Assembly: GCF_002024805.1 (NCBI RefSeq)
Contig: NZ_CP014337.1
Span: 248,001-312,000 of the forward strand
Origin: Elizabethkingia bruuniana
GTDB lineage: Bacteria; Bacteroidota; Bacteroidia; Flavobacteriales; Weeksellaceae
DNA: 64,000 bases
Direction: 5' to 3'
The notes beneath the pieces were generated by a model. The model made no database searches. It saw only the letters and a list, made by a program, of their open reading frames with translations, and had not been told where the DNA came from. Positions 51,186-59,358 of this stretch are shown here, one piece after another. A program made the translations under genes and the position numbers. Position 1 is the stretch's first letter; each line of letters opens with the position of its first letter.

Positions 51186-53333
51186 TTAGATTCTCTCTAA
51201 CTCGTCTGCATTTATGGTTGTCTTAAATGTTCCGTAATTTACAATCACTTTATTTTTAGAGATTTTTTCGATCGTACCAACACTTGTACTTCCGGAGATC
51301 CGTACACGCTGACCTTCTTTTAGCCACAGAGCACGTTCTTTTTGTTTTTTCTCTTCCAGCTTTTCATTGGTTTCAGCGATCTTTTCCTTCACATCATCCT
51401 TTTTCAGCTGTTGGGTAATTTTCCGCTTTACTACTTTTAATCTGTCATTAGTAGTTTTGTCAGTTTCCTTACGGCGGTATTTTTCCTGTTCCAGAATTTT
51501 TACAAAATCCTTTACAATGTCTTTTCGGGACTTCCCGTTTACATAGCCGTCGATGAAAGATTCTACACGATTTCCAAACTGTAGCTTACGGTGCTCCTCT
51601 TCATATAGCTTCTGAAAGTTGAAGAGCTTTTGCTGCAGCTGTTCATTTAGTTTTTGCAGATTATCGCGTTTGTCTTCTACAGATTCTTTTCTTTCGGTAA
51701 GATCAGATTTCAGTTTTTCAACCTCATATTTCTCTTGCTGCAGCTTTACAATCGTTTTATCAAGATTTACAATATCATGTTCTACCTTTTTCTGGGCATT
51801 TTTAATAATAAATCTTGGTATTTTATTTTTCTCGGCAACTTCGAATGTAAATGAACTTCCGGCCTGGCCAATTTCTAGTTTGTACATAGGCTCCAGAGTC
51901 TCTTCATCAAAGAGCATAGCCGCATTGATAGCATTTGGAAGTTGTTCCACAACCAGCTTGATGTTGGTGTAGTGGGTCGTAATAATGGCAAAGCTATTCT
52001 TGTCATAGAAGAATTCCAGAAAAGCTTCTGCCAAAGCACCACCAAGTTCAGGATCGGATCCTGTTCCAAATTCATCAATTAACAATAATGTATTATCATC
52101 TGCCTCACGGATAATACCTGCCATTTTCTTCAAACGCGAAGAATAGGTAGACAAGTGATTTTCGATAGACTGATTATCTCCAATATCCGTACGTATTTTG
52201 TCGAAGAAGAACATCTCCGATTTAGGATGTACGGGTACCAGAATTCCACTCTGAATCATTAATTGTAGTAATCCTACAGTTTTCAATGTAATAGACTTTC
52301 CTCCTGCATTGGGTCCGGAGATACAGATAATTCTGTTTCTCTCGGAAAGCTCCAGCGTTTGCGAGTAGATAGGCTTTTGCTCTTCCTGATTTCTCATCCA
52401 TAGCAACGGATGGTAAGCATTGATAAGTTTTAGCCTCTTCTTCTCATTGATTTCAGGAAGTATGCCATTCACTTTATGTGCGAATCTGGCTTTAGCCTGT
52501 GTAAGATCAGTATCAAAAATATAAGCCTGATATTCCTCCAGCAAAGGTTGGAATATAGCGATCTCTGCAGTAAGCTGGCGCAGAATTCTGTCTATTTCTT
52601 TTTTCTCTTCTTCTTCATTCTCACGAAGGCGGAACTGATGTTTTACAACACTTTCCGGCTGTATATAGGTAATAGAACCTGTTTTGGATACCCCAAGTGT
52701 TCTGCCTGGTATTCTTTTCTTAAATCCTGACTTTACAGCTAATACTCTTTGATCGTCTATAATAGTTTCACGAATATCATCCAAAAGGTCCGATTGTCCG
52801 TACATTGTTAATGCCCGGTTGAAATTTTCCTGAATGGCTTTTCTTGCATGACTGATTTCCTTACGTATAATTTCCAGATCCGGAGAAGCATCAGACTTTA
52901 CTTCACCATAGCGGTTAAATACATTATTAATCTTCTCAATAATTTCTTTAGTCAGTTCAATTTCCTGAGACTCACTAAAAAGTACAGGGTAATATTCATT
53001 GAACTTTTTAAAGTAAACCACCAGTTTTCCTACCATCATTGAGATATTCTTTATCTTCATGAAAGATGCTGCATCCAGGCGATAGTTTTCTATAGCCATT
53101 ACCTTTAGCTCGGCTTCTATATCCTCATATTCATTGAAAGGGATAGCATTGTCATTCTCGTATGACGATGCATATTCCGATACCTTGGTAAGACTTATTC
53201 TGGCCTCATCCAAAGGCATAGGTAGTATATGGGTAATCTGTTCTGCTATTTTCGGAGAAAATGCAAAAGGAACGATTTGTTCTAAGAGTTGCGGAAATTC
53301 TAATTCCGATAAATTGTCTTTTGTTACTTGCAC
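51186..53333 (-). CDS. MutS2-type DNA-binding ATPase lacking the Smr domain
   Basis: 715 residues from GTG 53331-53333 (VQVTKDNLSELEFPQLLEQI). An ATG 16 codons earlier is possible, but the codons between it and the GTG include a -7 promoter motif. MutS core and clamp regions lead to Walker A GPNAGGKS (about residue 350) and Walker B LLLIDEFGTGSDPELGGAL. A long coiled coil follows (about 510-620), and the C-terminus has a KOW-like VRISGSTSVGTIEKISKNKV. It ends there; the roughly 80-residue Smr nuclease domain of canonical MutS2 is absent. MutS2 binds branched DNA and stalled ribosomes in other bacteria, and has no mismatch-recognition domain I. Confidence 0.88.
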   Translation of the reverse strand: MQVTKDNLSELEFPQLLEQIVPFAFSPKIAEQITHILPMPLDEARISLTKVSEYASSYENDNAIPFNEYEDIEAELKVMAIENYRLDAASFMKIKNISMMVGKLVVYFKKFNEYYPVLFSESQEIELTKEIIEKINNVFNRYGEVKSDASPDLEIIRKEISHARKAIQENFNRALTMYGQSDLLDDIRETIIDDQRVLAVKSGFKKRIPGRTLGVSKTGSITYIQPESVVKHQFRLRENEEEEKKEIDRILRQLTAEIAIFQPLLEEYQAYIFDTDLTQAKARFAHKVNGILPEINEKKRLKLINAYHPLLWMRNQEEQKPIYSQTLELSERNRIICISGPNAGGKSITLKTVGLLQLMIQSGILVPVHPKSEMFFFDKIRTDIGDNQSIENHLSTYSSRLKKMAGIIREADDNTLLLIDEFGTGSDPELGGALAEAFLEFFYDKNSFAIITTHYTNIKLVVEQLPNAINAAMLFDEETLEPMYKLEIGQAGSSFTFEVAEKNKIPRFIIKNAQKKVEHDIVNLDKTIVKLQQEKYEVEKLKSDLTERKESVEDKRDNLQKLNEQLQQKLFNFQKLYEEEHRKLQFGNRVESFIDGYVNGKSRKDIVKDFVKILEQEKYRRKETDKTTNDRLKVVKRKITQQLKKDDVKEKIAETNEKLEEKKQKERALWLKEGQRVRISGSTSVGTIEKISKNKVIVNYGTFKTTINADELERI

Positions 53334-53337
53334 AATG

Positions 53338-53345
53338 CAAAGATA
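53338..53345 (-). promoter_or_regulatory. Candidate -7 element of mutS2
   Basis: Minus strand TATCTTTG, a perfect TAnnTTTG, ending 4 bases before the GTG at 53333. If used, the mRNA starts at the GTG. Confidence 0.4.
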
Positions 53346-53404
53346 ATCAATGATAAAAGAAATTTCACTAACTTGCTTCAAACTAATTAACCGAAAACCT
53401 CAAT

Positions 53405-55498
53405 ATGAGAAAATTATTTTTTTTCATAGCCTGTGTTGTATTCATCAGCATAAGTAAGGCCAATGAAATAGATCTTATTAAACACCGGATTGCCGAATGG
53501 CACTGGGAGAAAAGAGTGGATAAAGCTGCAACAGTACGAAATGCACAAAAATGGCAGCAAACACTACAAGATAATCAGCAATGGAAAGATGTAGATTATG
53601 CAGATCCATCTCCAAGTGTGTGGAAGGGCATAGACCATCTGAAGCGAATTCATGACATGACGGTTGCTTATACTGCACCGTGGAGCAGTCTGAAGAATAA
53701 TCCGGAAGTTTTCAAAGCCATTGAAAATGCTCTTGTCTACTGGAACAGGAGTAAGCCTAAAAATAAAAATTGGTGGTGGAACGAAATAGAAGCACCCAGA
53801 GTATTGGGCGTTATCCTTATTATGCTTAGTGAGAAGGATAACCAAAATAGGCTTTCCGGTGAGCTATTTGCAAATCTGGTAAAGCAAATGGAATATAAAC
53901 GCTATAAAGGCGATACAGGAGTAAATATGGCGGATTATGATACGCATATTTTCTACAGTGGATTAATCAATAATGATGAATCCCAAATCCAAAGCGGACT
54001 GAATAATATATTCTCTATCAGTAAACCAACGGTAAAGGAAGGAATTCAATTCGATAATTCCTACGCACAGCACGATATCATGCTGCACATCTTTGGTTAT
54101 GGAACCGAATATCTGAAAGTAGAAACCTATATCGGTGCCATGGTAGCCGATACAAAGTTTGCCATGAAAGGCGAACACTTACGAGTATTCACAGATTTTA
54201 TCACTAAAACTTTAATTCCGCAGATTCGTGGTCGCTATACTAATTCAACATCCTTTGGCAGACAGATCTCACGGGAAAACTTTACTGATCTGGAATGGCT
54301 GGTTCCTTATCTGGAAAGCCTTATTCTGATAGATAAAGCCAATATTCAGATTTATAAAGATACTATATTACGTCTTGAGGGCAAGAAGAAACCGAATTAC
54401 CATATTGCAGAACTTCAGAAACATTATTGGAATACCGATTTTTCGTTTTATCAGGACAAAAAATATCAGTTCTCAATTCGGATGTCTTCTAAATTTACAG
54501 AACAGGCAGAGACCAATCTAAATGGAGAAAACAAACTTGGCGGTTACCGTTCTATAGGCTCTTATTCAATATTACAGGATGGGACAGAATATTTCAACAT
54601 ATATTCTATATGGGACTGGAAAAAAATTCCGGGAACAACTACTTTAGATCAGTTACCGATTCCTGATACCTATTGCCTTACTCCCGGAGTTTCTGGTTTT
54701 GCAGGTGGGGTAAGTAACGGTAAGATAGGTGCATCTGCATTTATGCAAAATCAGTTTGGTGTGAGAGCTGAAAAATCATGGTTTATGTTTGAAGGTGCAG
54801 TTATTTGTCTGGGCAATAATATTTCAGCTGAAAGAGAAGGGAAGGTCTTCACAACTGTGGAGCAAAGTTTTTTCAAAGATCAACTGGTTTATCAGAATAA
54901 TGAAGAAACTAAAAAAGTTGCAGCCGGACAGCTTATAAATAATGTTGGAGAGCAGGTACTTATTCATAATAATACAGCTTATCTTTTTCCACAAAAGACA
55001 AATCTGAATGTCAGTACACAGGTTCAGAATGGGCGCTGGAAAGACATTAACGATGTAGGAAGTAATGAAGAACAGAAAAATGCAGTATTTAAAGTGTGGA
55101 TCAATCATGGAGAGAAAGCTGATAAAGCAGCTTATCAATACCTTATTATGCCCGGGATACACAAACCTGCAAAAGCCAGAAAACTGGCGGATAATTTTGT
55201 AATACTTAATCAGACAAATGTACAGGCTGTGTATAGTAAATCTGCTAATAAGCTGATGTTGGTTTTCTTCCGACCTTCGGAAACGGAGATTGAAGGAATA
55301 AAGATAAAAGCAGATCGGGCATGTATTATACTAATCGAAAATCCGGGATCCGAAAATCCGGAGTTATATGTAGCAGATCCTTCCCGGAAAGCAAAAGAAG
55401 TAAATATAGAATTAGGAACAGAAAAAATTAATATTCAGCTTCCTGTTACTTTAGATTATGCAGGTTCATCCGTTCACTATAAAAAAACTAATACATAA
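53405..55498 (+). CDS. Family PL8 glycosaminoglycan lyase (chondroitin AC / hyaluronate lyase type), copy A
   Basis: 697 residues. Signal peptide FFFIACVVFISISKA. Alpha/alpha-toroid catalytic domain plus beta-sheet domains as in PL8. Catalytic set, aligned from memory with P. heparinus chondroitinase AC (Asn175, His225, Tyr234, Arg288, Arg292, Glu371): Asn174 (TGVNMADYDTHIFYSG), His223 and Tyr232 (FDNSYAQHDIMLHIFGYG), Arg286 and Arg290 (SFGRQISR), Glu369 (EQAETNLNGEN). All present. It cleaves beta-1,4 linkages of chondroitin or hyaluronan by beta-elimination. First of two tandem copies; next starts 12 bases after the stop. Confidence 0.93.
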   Translation: MRKLFFFIACVVFISISKANEIDLIKHRIAEWHWEKRVDKAATVRNAQKWQQTLQDNQQWKDVDYADPSPSVWKGIDHLKRIHDMTVAYTAPWSSLKNNPEVFKAIENALVYWNRSKPKNKNWWWNEIEAPRVLGVILIMLSEKDNQNRLSGELFANLVKQMEYKRYKGDTGVNMADYDTHIFYSGLINNDESQIQSGLNNIFSISKPTVKEGIQFDNSYAQHDIMLHIFGYGTEYLKVETYIGAMVADTKFAMKGEHLRVFTDFITKTLIPQIRGRYTNSTSFGRQISRENFTDLEWLVPYLESLILIDKANIQIYKDTILRLEGKKKPNYHIAELQKHYWNTDFSFYQDKKYQFSIRMSSKFTEQAETNLNGENKLGGYRSIGSYSILQDGTEYFNIYSIWDWKKIPGTTTLDQLPIPDTYCLTPGVSGFAGGVSNGKIGASAFMQNQFGVRAEKSWFMFEGAVICLGNNISAEREGKVFTTVEQSFFKDQLVYQNNEETKKVAAGQLINNVGEQVLIHNNTAYLFPQKTNLNVSTQVQNGRWKDINDVGSNEEQKNAVFKVWINHGEKADKAAYQYLIMPGIHKPAKARKLADNFVILNQTNVQAVYSKSANKLMLVFFRPSETEIEGIKIKADRACIILIENPGSENPELYVADPSRKAKEVNIELGTEKINIQLPVTLDYAGSSVHYKKTNT

Positions 55499-55510
55499 TT
55501 ATAATTCAAC

Positions 55511-57595
55511 ATGAAAAAACTCTTACTAATACTATGCTGCTTTGTTTTTGTGGGATTTTGTAAAGCTGACGAGATAGAGGTAATAAAACAAAGAATTGCG
55601 GAATGGAACTGGTCTAATGATATTAACCGAACCGAGATTATCCGGGATGCACAGAAATGGGAGCAGACATTACAGGCGGATCAACAATGGCAGGATGTAG
55701 ACTATAAAAATCCTACACGTGCTATCTGGACGGCATTTCAGCACCTGAAAAGAGTAAAGGAGATGACCATTGCATATACAGCTCCCTGGAGTTCGTTGAG
55801 AAATAATGAAAAAGTTTTTGAAGCTATTCAAAATGGATTGTTATTCTGGAATAAAGCCAAAATGAAGAATATTAACTGGTGGTGGAACGAGATAGAGGCT
55901 CCGAGAACTATTGGTGTAATATTGATTATGCTGGAACGAAATAATGGAAAACAATTGCCTGGTGAACTTTTCAGCAGCTTGGTAAAACAAATGGATTATA
56001 AGCGTACGAATGGCGTTACTGGTGTTAACCTTGCCGATTTTGATACTCATATTTTTTATAGTGGTTTGTTGAATAAGAATGAGGAAGAAATTCGAAAAGG
56101 ATTGGAAAATATTTTTTCTATAAATAAAGCAACGGTAAAAGAAGGAGTGCAGTTTGATAATTCGTATGCCCAACACGAAATTATGCTGCATCTTTTTGGC
56201 TACGGAACAGAATACCTTAAGGTGGAAACTTACATTGGTGCTATGGTGGCTGATACCAAATTTGCAATGAAAGGTGAACAACTGAGAACTTTCACCAACT
56301 TTATTACGAGAACATTGATTCCGCAAATCAGAGGACGTTATACCAACTGGACATCATTTGGGCGACAGATTGCCCGTGAAGATTTTACAGATATGAAATG
56401 GCTGGCTCCTTATTTTGAGAAGCTAATCTTAATGGATAAGATGAATACAGGTGTTTATCAGGATGCGATTGAGAGAATTAACCAAAAGAAAAAACCAAAT
56501 TTCCATATTGCAGAACTTCAAAAGCACTATTGGAATACCGATTTTACCTTTTATCAGAATCCTGTTTATCAGTTTTCTGTAAGAATGTCATCCAAATATA
56601 CACAGCAAGCAGAAACGGACCTGAATGGTGAAAACAAAAAGGGTGGAAACCGCTCTATTGGTTCTTATGCATTATTGCAGGATGGTACAGAATACTATAA
56701 TATCTATCCGGTATGGGACTGGAAAAAAATCCCGGGAACGACTACACTGGAAAACTTCCCTTTACCAGATACTAAATATTTAACACCCGGAAAATCTGTA
56801 TTTGCAGGCGGGGTAAGTGATGGTAAAACCGGAGTGTCTGCATTTTTGCAAGATCAGTTTGAAGTAAAAGCCCAGAAATCGTGGTTTATGTTTGGAAGAG
56901 AAGTTGTTTGCGTAGGTAGTCAGATTTCCACGGATAAAGATGATGAGGTGCTAACAACGGTAGAACAGAATTTCTTTAAAGATAAAGTTATATACCGGAA
57001 CTCTGTTGATAAGTACGAAGTAAAAGGAGGACAGTTGGTAAATAGTAATGATCAGCAGATCCTTTTACATCGGAATACAGCTTATATATTTCCGGAGAAA
57101 ACTAATCTGACTATTTCTTCTCAGATACAGAAAGGAACCTGGAAAGAACTGACAGAACTGGGGAGTACAGAAGAAAAGAAATCAGCTGTATTCAAATTAT
57201 GGATTAATCATGGCAAAAAAGTGAATAATGGCAGTTATCAGTATTTTATTGTACCCGGCATCCGTAATGTGAACAGAGCAAAGAAAATGGCTGCTGATTT
57301 TACCATATGGAACCAGAAAGATGTACATGCTGTGTATCAGAAATCATCTAAAAAGCTAATGTTAGTTTTCTTCAGATCTGCAGAGATTGATGTGATGGGG
57401 CAGGTGATTAAGGCTGACCGTGCTTGTACATTCCTAATCGAAAATTTGGAAGCACAAAGCCCTGAAGTTTTCGTTTCCGACCCTTCAAGAAAAGAAAAAG
57501 AAGTAAATTTGGGGATCGGAAAAGAGAATATTCATATTAATCTGCCTACCGACAGAGCTTTTGCCGGCTCTTCGGTACACTATAAAAATAAATAA
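55511..57595 (+). CDS. Family PL8 glycosaminoglycan lyase, tandem copy B
   Basis: 694 residues, clear paralogue of copy A along the whole length (roughly two thirds identity by eye). Signal peptide LLLILCCFVFVGFCKA. Catalytic set kept: Asn173, His222, Tyr231, Arg285, Arg289, and the QAETDLNGEN segment with the Glu. Differences from A concentrate in the signal and in surface segments, such as GNRSIGSYALLQ versus GYRSIGSYSILQ and the substrate-side loop around KNEEEIRKGLEN versus NDESQIQSGLN. The duplicates probably differ in substrate range or expression. It is followed after four bases by ung, so the three genes likely form one operon. Confidence 0.93.
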   Translation: MKKLLLILCCFVFVGFCKADEIEVIKQRIAEWNWSNDINRTEIIRDAQKWEQTLQADQQWQDVDYKNPTRAIWTAFQHLKRVKEMTIAYTAPWSSLRNNEKVFEAIQNGLLFWNKAKMKNINWWWNEIEAPRTIGVILIMLERNNGKQLPGELFSSLVKQMDYKRTNGVTGVNLADFDTHIFYSGLLNKNEEEIRKGLENIFSINKATVKEGVQFDNSYAQHEIMLHLFGYGTEYLKVETYIGAMVADTKFAMKGEQLRTFTNFITRTLIPQIRGRYTNWTSFGRQIAREDFTDMKWLAPYFEKLILMDKMNTGVYQDAIERINQKKKPNFHIAELQKHYWNTDFTFYQNPVYQFSVRMSSKYTQQAETDLNGENKKGGNRSIGSYALLQDGTEYYNIYPVWDWKKIPGTTTLENFPLPDTKYLTPGKSVFAGGVSDGKTGVSAFLQDQFEVKAQKSWFMFGREVVCVGSQISTDKDDEVLTTVEQNFFKDKVIYRNSVDKYEVKGGQLVNSNDQQILLHRNTAYIFPEKTNLTISSQIQKGTWKELTELGSTEEKKSAVFKLWINHGKKVNNGSYQYFIVPGIRNVNRAKKMAADFTIWNQKDVHAVYQKSSKKLMLVFFRSAEIDVMGQVIKADRACTFLIENLEAQSPEVFVSDPSRKEKEVNLGIGKENIHINLPTDRAFAGSSVHYKNK

Positions 57596-57599
57596 GAAA

Positions 57600-58244
57600 A
57601 TGACGTGGTCTGAGGTTTTAGCTCCTATTAAAAGTTCTGAATACTTTGAAACCTTATGGAAAAAGGTTAACGAACAATATAAAACACAAAAATGCTTTCC
57701 GCCGAAGAATCAGATCTTCCGGGCGTTGGAGCTTACTCCGTTTGATGATGTAGAAGTGGTAATTATAGGGCAGGATCCTTATCATAACGATGGTCAGGCA
57801 AATGGTTTGTGTTTTTCTGTATCCGAAAGTGTAACAGCACCACCTTCTCTAAAAAATATATTTACGGAGCTGAAAGATGATCTTAGTATTACCAGAACCA
57901 AAAAGGAGCTGGATGACTGGGGACAACAAGGTGTTTTACTGCTCAATGCAACGCTTACCGTACAGGCGCATCAGCCCAATTCGCATAAAGATTTGGGATG
58001 GGAGAAATTCACAGACTATGTAATCCGTCAGATTTCTGAGAAAAAAGAAAATGTGGTTTTTGTACTCTGGGGAGCTTTTGCACAGAAAAAAACAGCGCTG
58101 ATAGATACTTCAAAACATCATATTCTGGCATCGGCACACCCTTCGCCTTTTTCAGTATACAGAGGTTTTTACGGAAGCAAGCCTTTTTCTAAAATCAATG
58201 AATATCTGGAAACAAAAGGAAAGAAACCTATTGTTTGGGGATAG
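57600..58244 (+). CDS. ung: Uracil-DNA glycosylase (family 1)
   Basis: 214 residues from ATG 57600. Family motifs: IIGQDPYHNDGQANGLCFSV (Asp59 activates water; Tyr61 stacks uracil pocket), and ASAHPSPFSVYRGFYGSKPF (His-loop and leucine-type insertion loop, with phenylalanine in place of the common Leu). The length is typical. It removes uracil from DNA to start base-excision repair. It starts four bases after the stop of PL8 copy B, which is an unexpected partner for a repair gene and may simply use the upstream promoter. Confidence 0.95.
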   Translation: MTWSEVLAPIKSSEYFETLWKKVNEQYKTQKCFPPKNQIFRALELTPFDDVEVVIIGQDPYHNDGQANGLCFSVSESVTAPPSLKNIFTELKDDLSITRTKKELDDWGQQGVLLLNATLTVQAHQPNSHKDLGWEKFTDYVIRQISEKKENVVFVLWGAFAQKKTALIDTSKHHILASAHPSPFSVYRGFYGSKPFSKINEYLETKGKKPIVWG

Positions 58245-58276
58245 TAATTAGTAATTTTCTGAACTTAATATAAACA

Positions 58277-58310
58277 AACCTCATAGATCTTAGAAATCTA
58301 TGAGGTTTTT
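58277..58310 (+). terminator. Terminator after ung
   Basis: Perfect 12-bp arms AACCTCATAGAT / ATCTATGAGGTT with a 6-base centre and a T-run. Confidence 0.85.
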
Positions 58311-58379
58311 TACTGCATATTTTTGTCAAGATATTTACACCGTTTGCTTAGAATAAGAGCTTGTTTATATTTTATAGTT

Positions 58380-58495
58380 AATACTCTTCGACAAGCTCAG
58401 AGTAACATCACTTATCCAAAATATTTTCATTTTAGAGGCGTCAGGCTGAGTTTGGTTTATATTGAGCTTGACGAACTATCGAAGCCTAATATTTT
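58380..58495. repeat. REP-like inverted repeat remnant
   Basis: CTTCGACAAGCTCAGAGTAA at 58386 faces GAGCTTGACGAACTATCGAAGCC at 58463, with GGCTGAG between. This CTTCGACAAGCTCAG wording is common in intergenic repeats of Bacteroidota. It lies between ung and the zeta-like module and has no ORF. Confidence 0.55.
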
Positions 58496-58523
58496 GAACT
58501 AGAATTTAAACTTGCTCTAAAAG

Positions 58524-58670
58524 TTATGGTTTTATTCTTACGATTTTGTTTTCACGAATAACCACAATCTCACTGTTCTTTTCTTTTTTGAATTTAAGCA
58601 TCCTTTCATATGCTTTTTCAAGTCCCTGTAATATTTTAGTTTTTCTTTCGTTTTTAGCTTCTTTTGTCAT
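58524..58670 (-). CDS. 48-residue partner of the zeta-like ATPase (candidate antitoxin)
   Basis: Read directly on the minus strand: ATG 58668-58670, stop at 58524-58526. The product KEAKNERKTKILQGLEKAYE continues RMLKFKKEKNSEIVVIREN and KIVRIKP. It is strongly basic in its first half (helical) with a hydrophobic beta-like end. Its start overlaps the end of the zeta-like gene by 17 bases, so translation is coupled. The size, order and overlap suit a toxin-antitoxin or guard pair, but no family is recognised and basic antitoxins are unusual. Confidence 0.6.
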   Translation of the reverse strand: MTKEAKNERKTKILQGLEKAYERMLKFKKEKNSEIVVIRENKIVRIKP

Positions 58671-59241
58671 AATAAGTTTTTAAATTATTAAACTTTTCTA
58701 AATCATAAATAATAATGTCTTCACCATAAGATTTCTCAGCAATTAGAATATGCTTTCCTTCTGAGTTGTCAAAAATTAAAATTTGATCAACAATTTCTAA
58801 ATAAATGTTAAACAAATTCTTAATGCCATTCAGATATCTTCTTTCAATGACATCGTTAGGTATATTATGTCCACCTTCATTAACTCTTATCCTTACACGT
58901 TCCTTTGCTAGCTCTGAACTTTCAAGCCAAAAGAAAAGCAAGGTCGTATTATAATTGTTTTCTTTTGCATATTTAATTTTTTGTTTGTAAGTCTTCGTTG
59001 CCAAGGTTGTTTCAAATGCAAAAGTTTCCTGATTTTTAAATAATTCATCAATTCTGTTAAGCATTATCCTTCCAGCCTCAAAAGCTACTTTTTCTGGTTG
59101 AAAAGGTGAAAGTCCTTTTGCAATTTCATCAGCATTTACAAACTCTTTACAATCTAATATTTCAGGTAAAATTGTAAAAGAGGCCGTTGTTTTTCCAGCT
59201 CCATTACAACCAGCAATAATGTAAAGATTTTTTTCATTCAT
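58654..59241 (-). CDS. Zeta-toxin-like P-loop kinase
   Basis: 195 residues. N-terminal Walker A GCNGAGKTT (residues 11-19) in IIAGCNGAGKTTASFTIL. The FVNADEIAKGLSPFQPE segment supplies an Asp typical of zeta/PezT and chloramphenicol phosphotransferase-like kinases. TFAFETTLATKTYKQKI is the characteristic FETTL box, and the LEGGH-like RVNEGGHNIPNDVIERRYLN has the arginines of the lid. Zeta toxins phosphorylate UDP-GlcNAc; small FETTL-box proteins of this type may have other targets. It is followed by an overlapping 48-residue gene. AT-rich, flanked by a REP remnant; probably accessory. Confidence 0.82.
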   Translation of the reverse strand: MNEKNLYIIAGCNGAGKTTASFTILPEILDCKEFVNADEIAKGLSPFQPEKVAFEAGRIMLNRIDELFKNQETFAFETTLATKTYKQKIKYAKENNYNTTLLFFWLESSELAKERVRIRVNEGGHNIPNDVIERRYLNGIKNLFNIYLEIVDQILIFDNSEGKHILIAEKSYGEDIIIYDLEKFNNLKTYYDKRS

Positions 59242-59358
59242 TAATACAAAATTAGTACAAAAATGTATTACTGTAATACATTTTAAGAAAGACTTTGGTT
59301 TTAGAAGGTATGAATTCTTTTTTATATAACTTAATGATCTTTACTTATAACGATGTTT

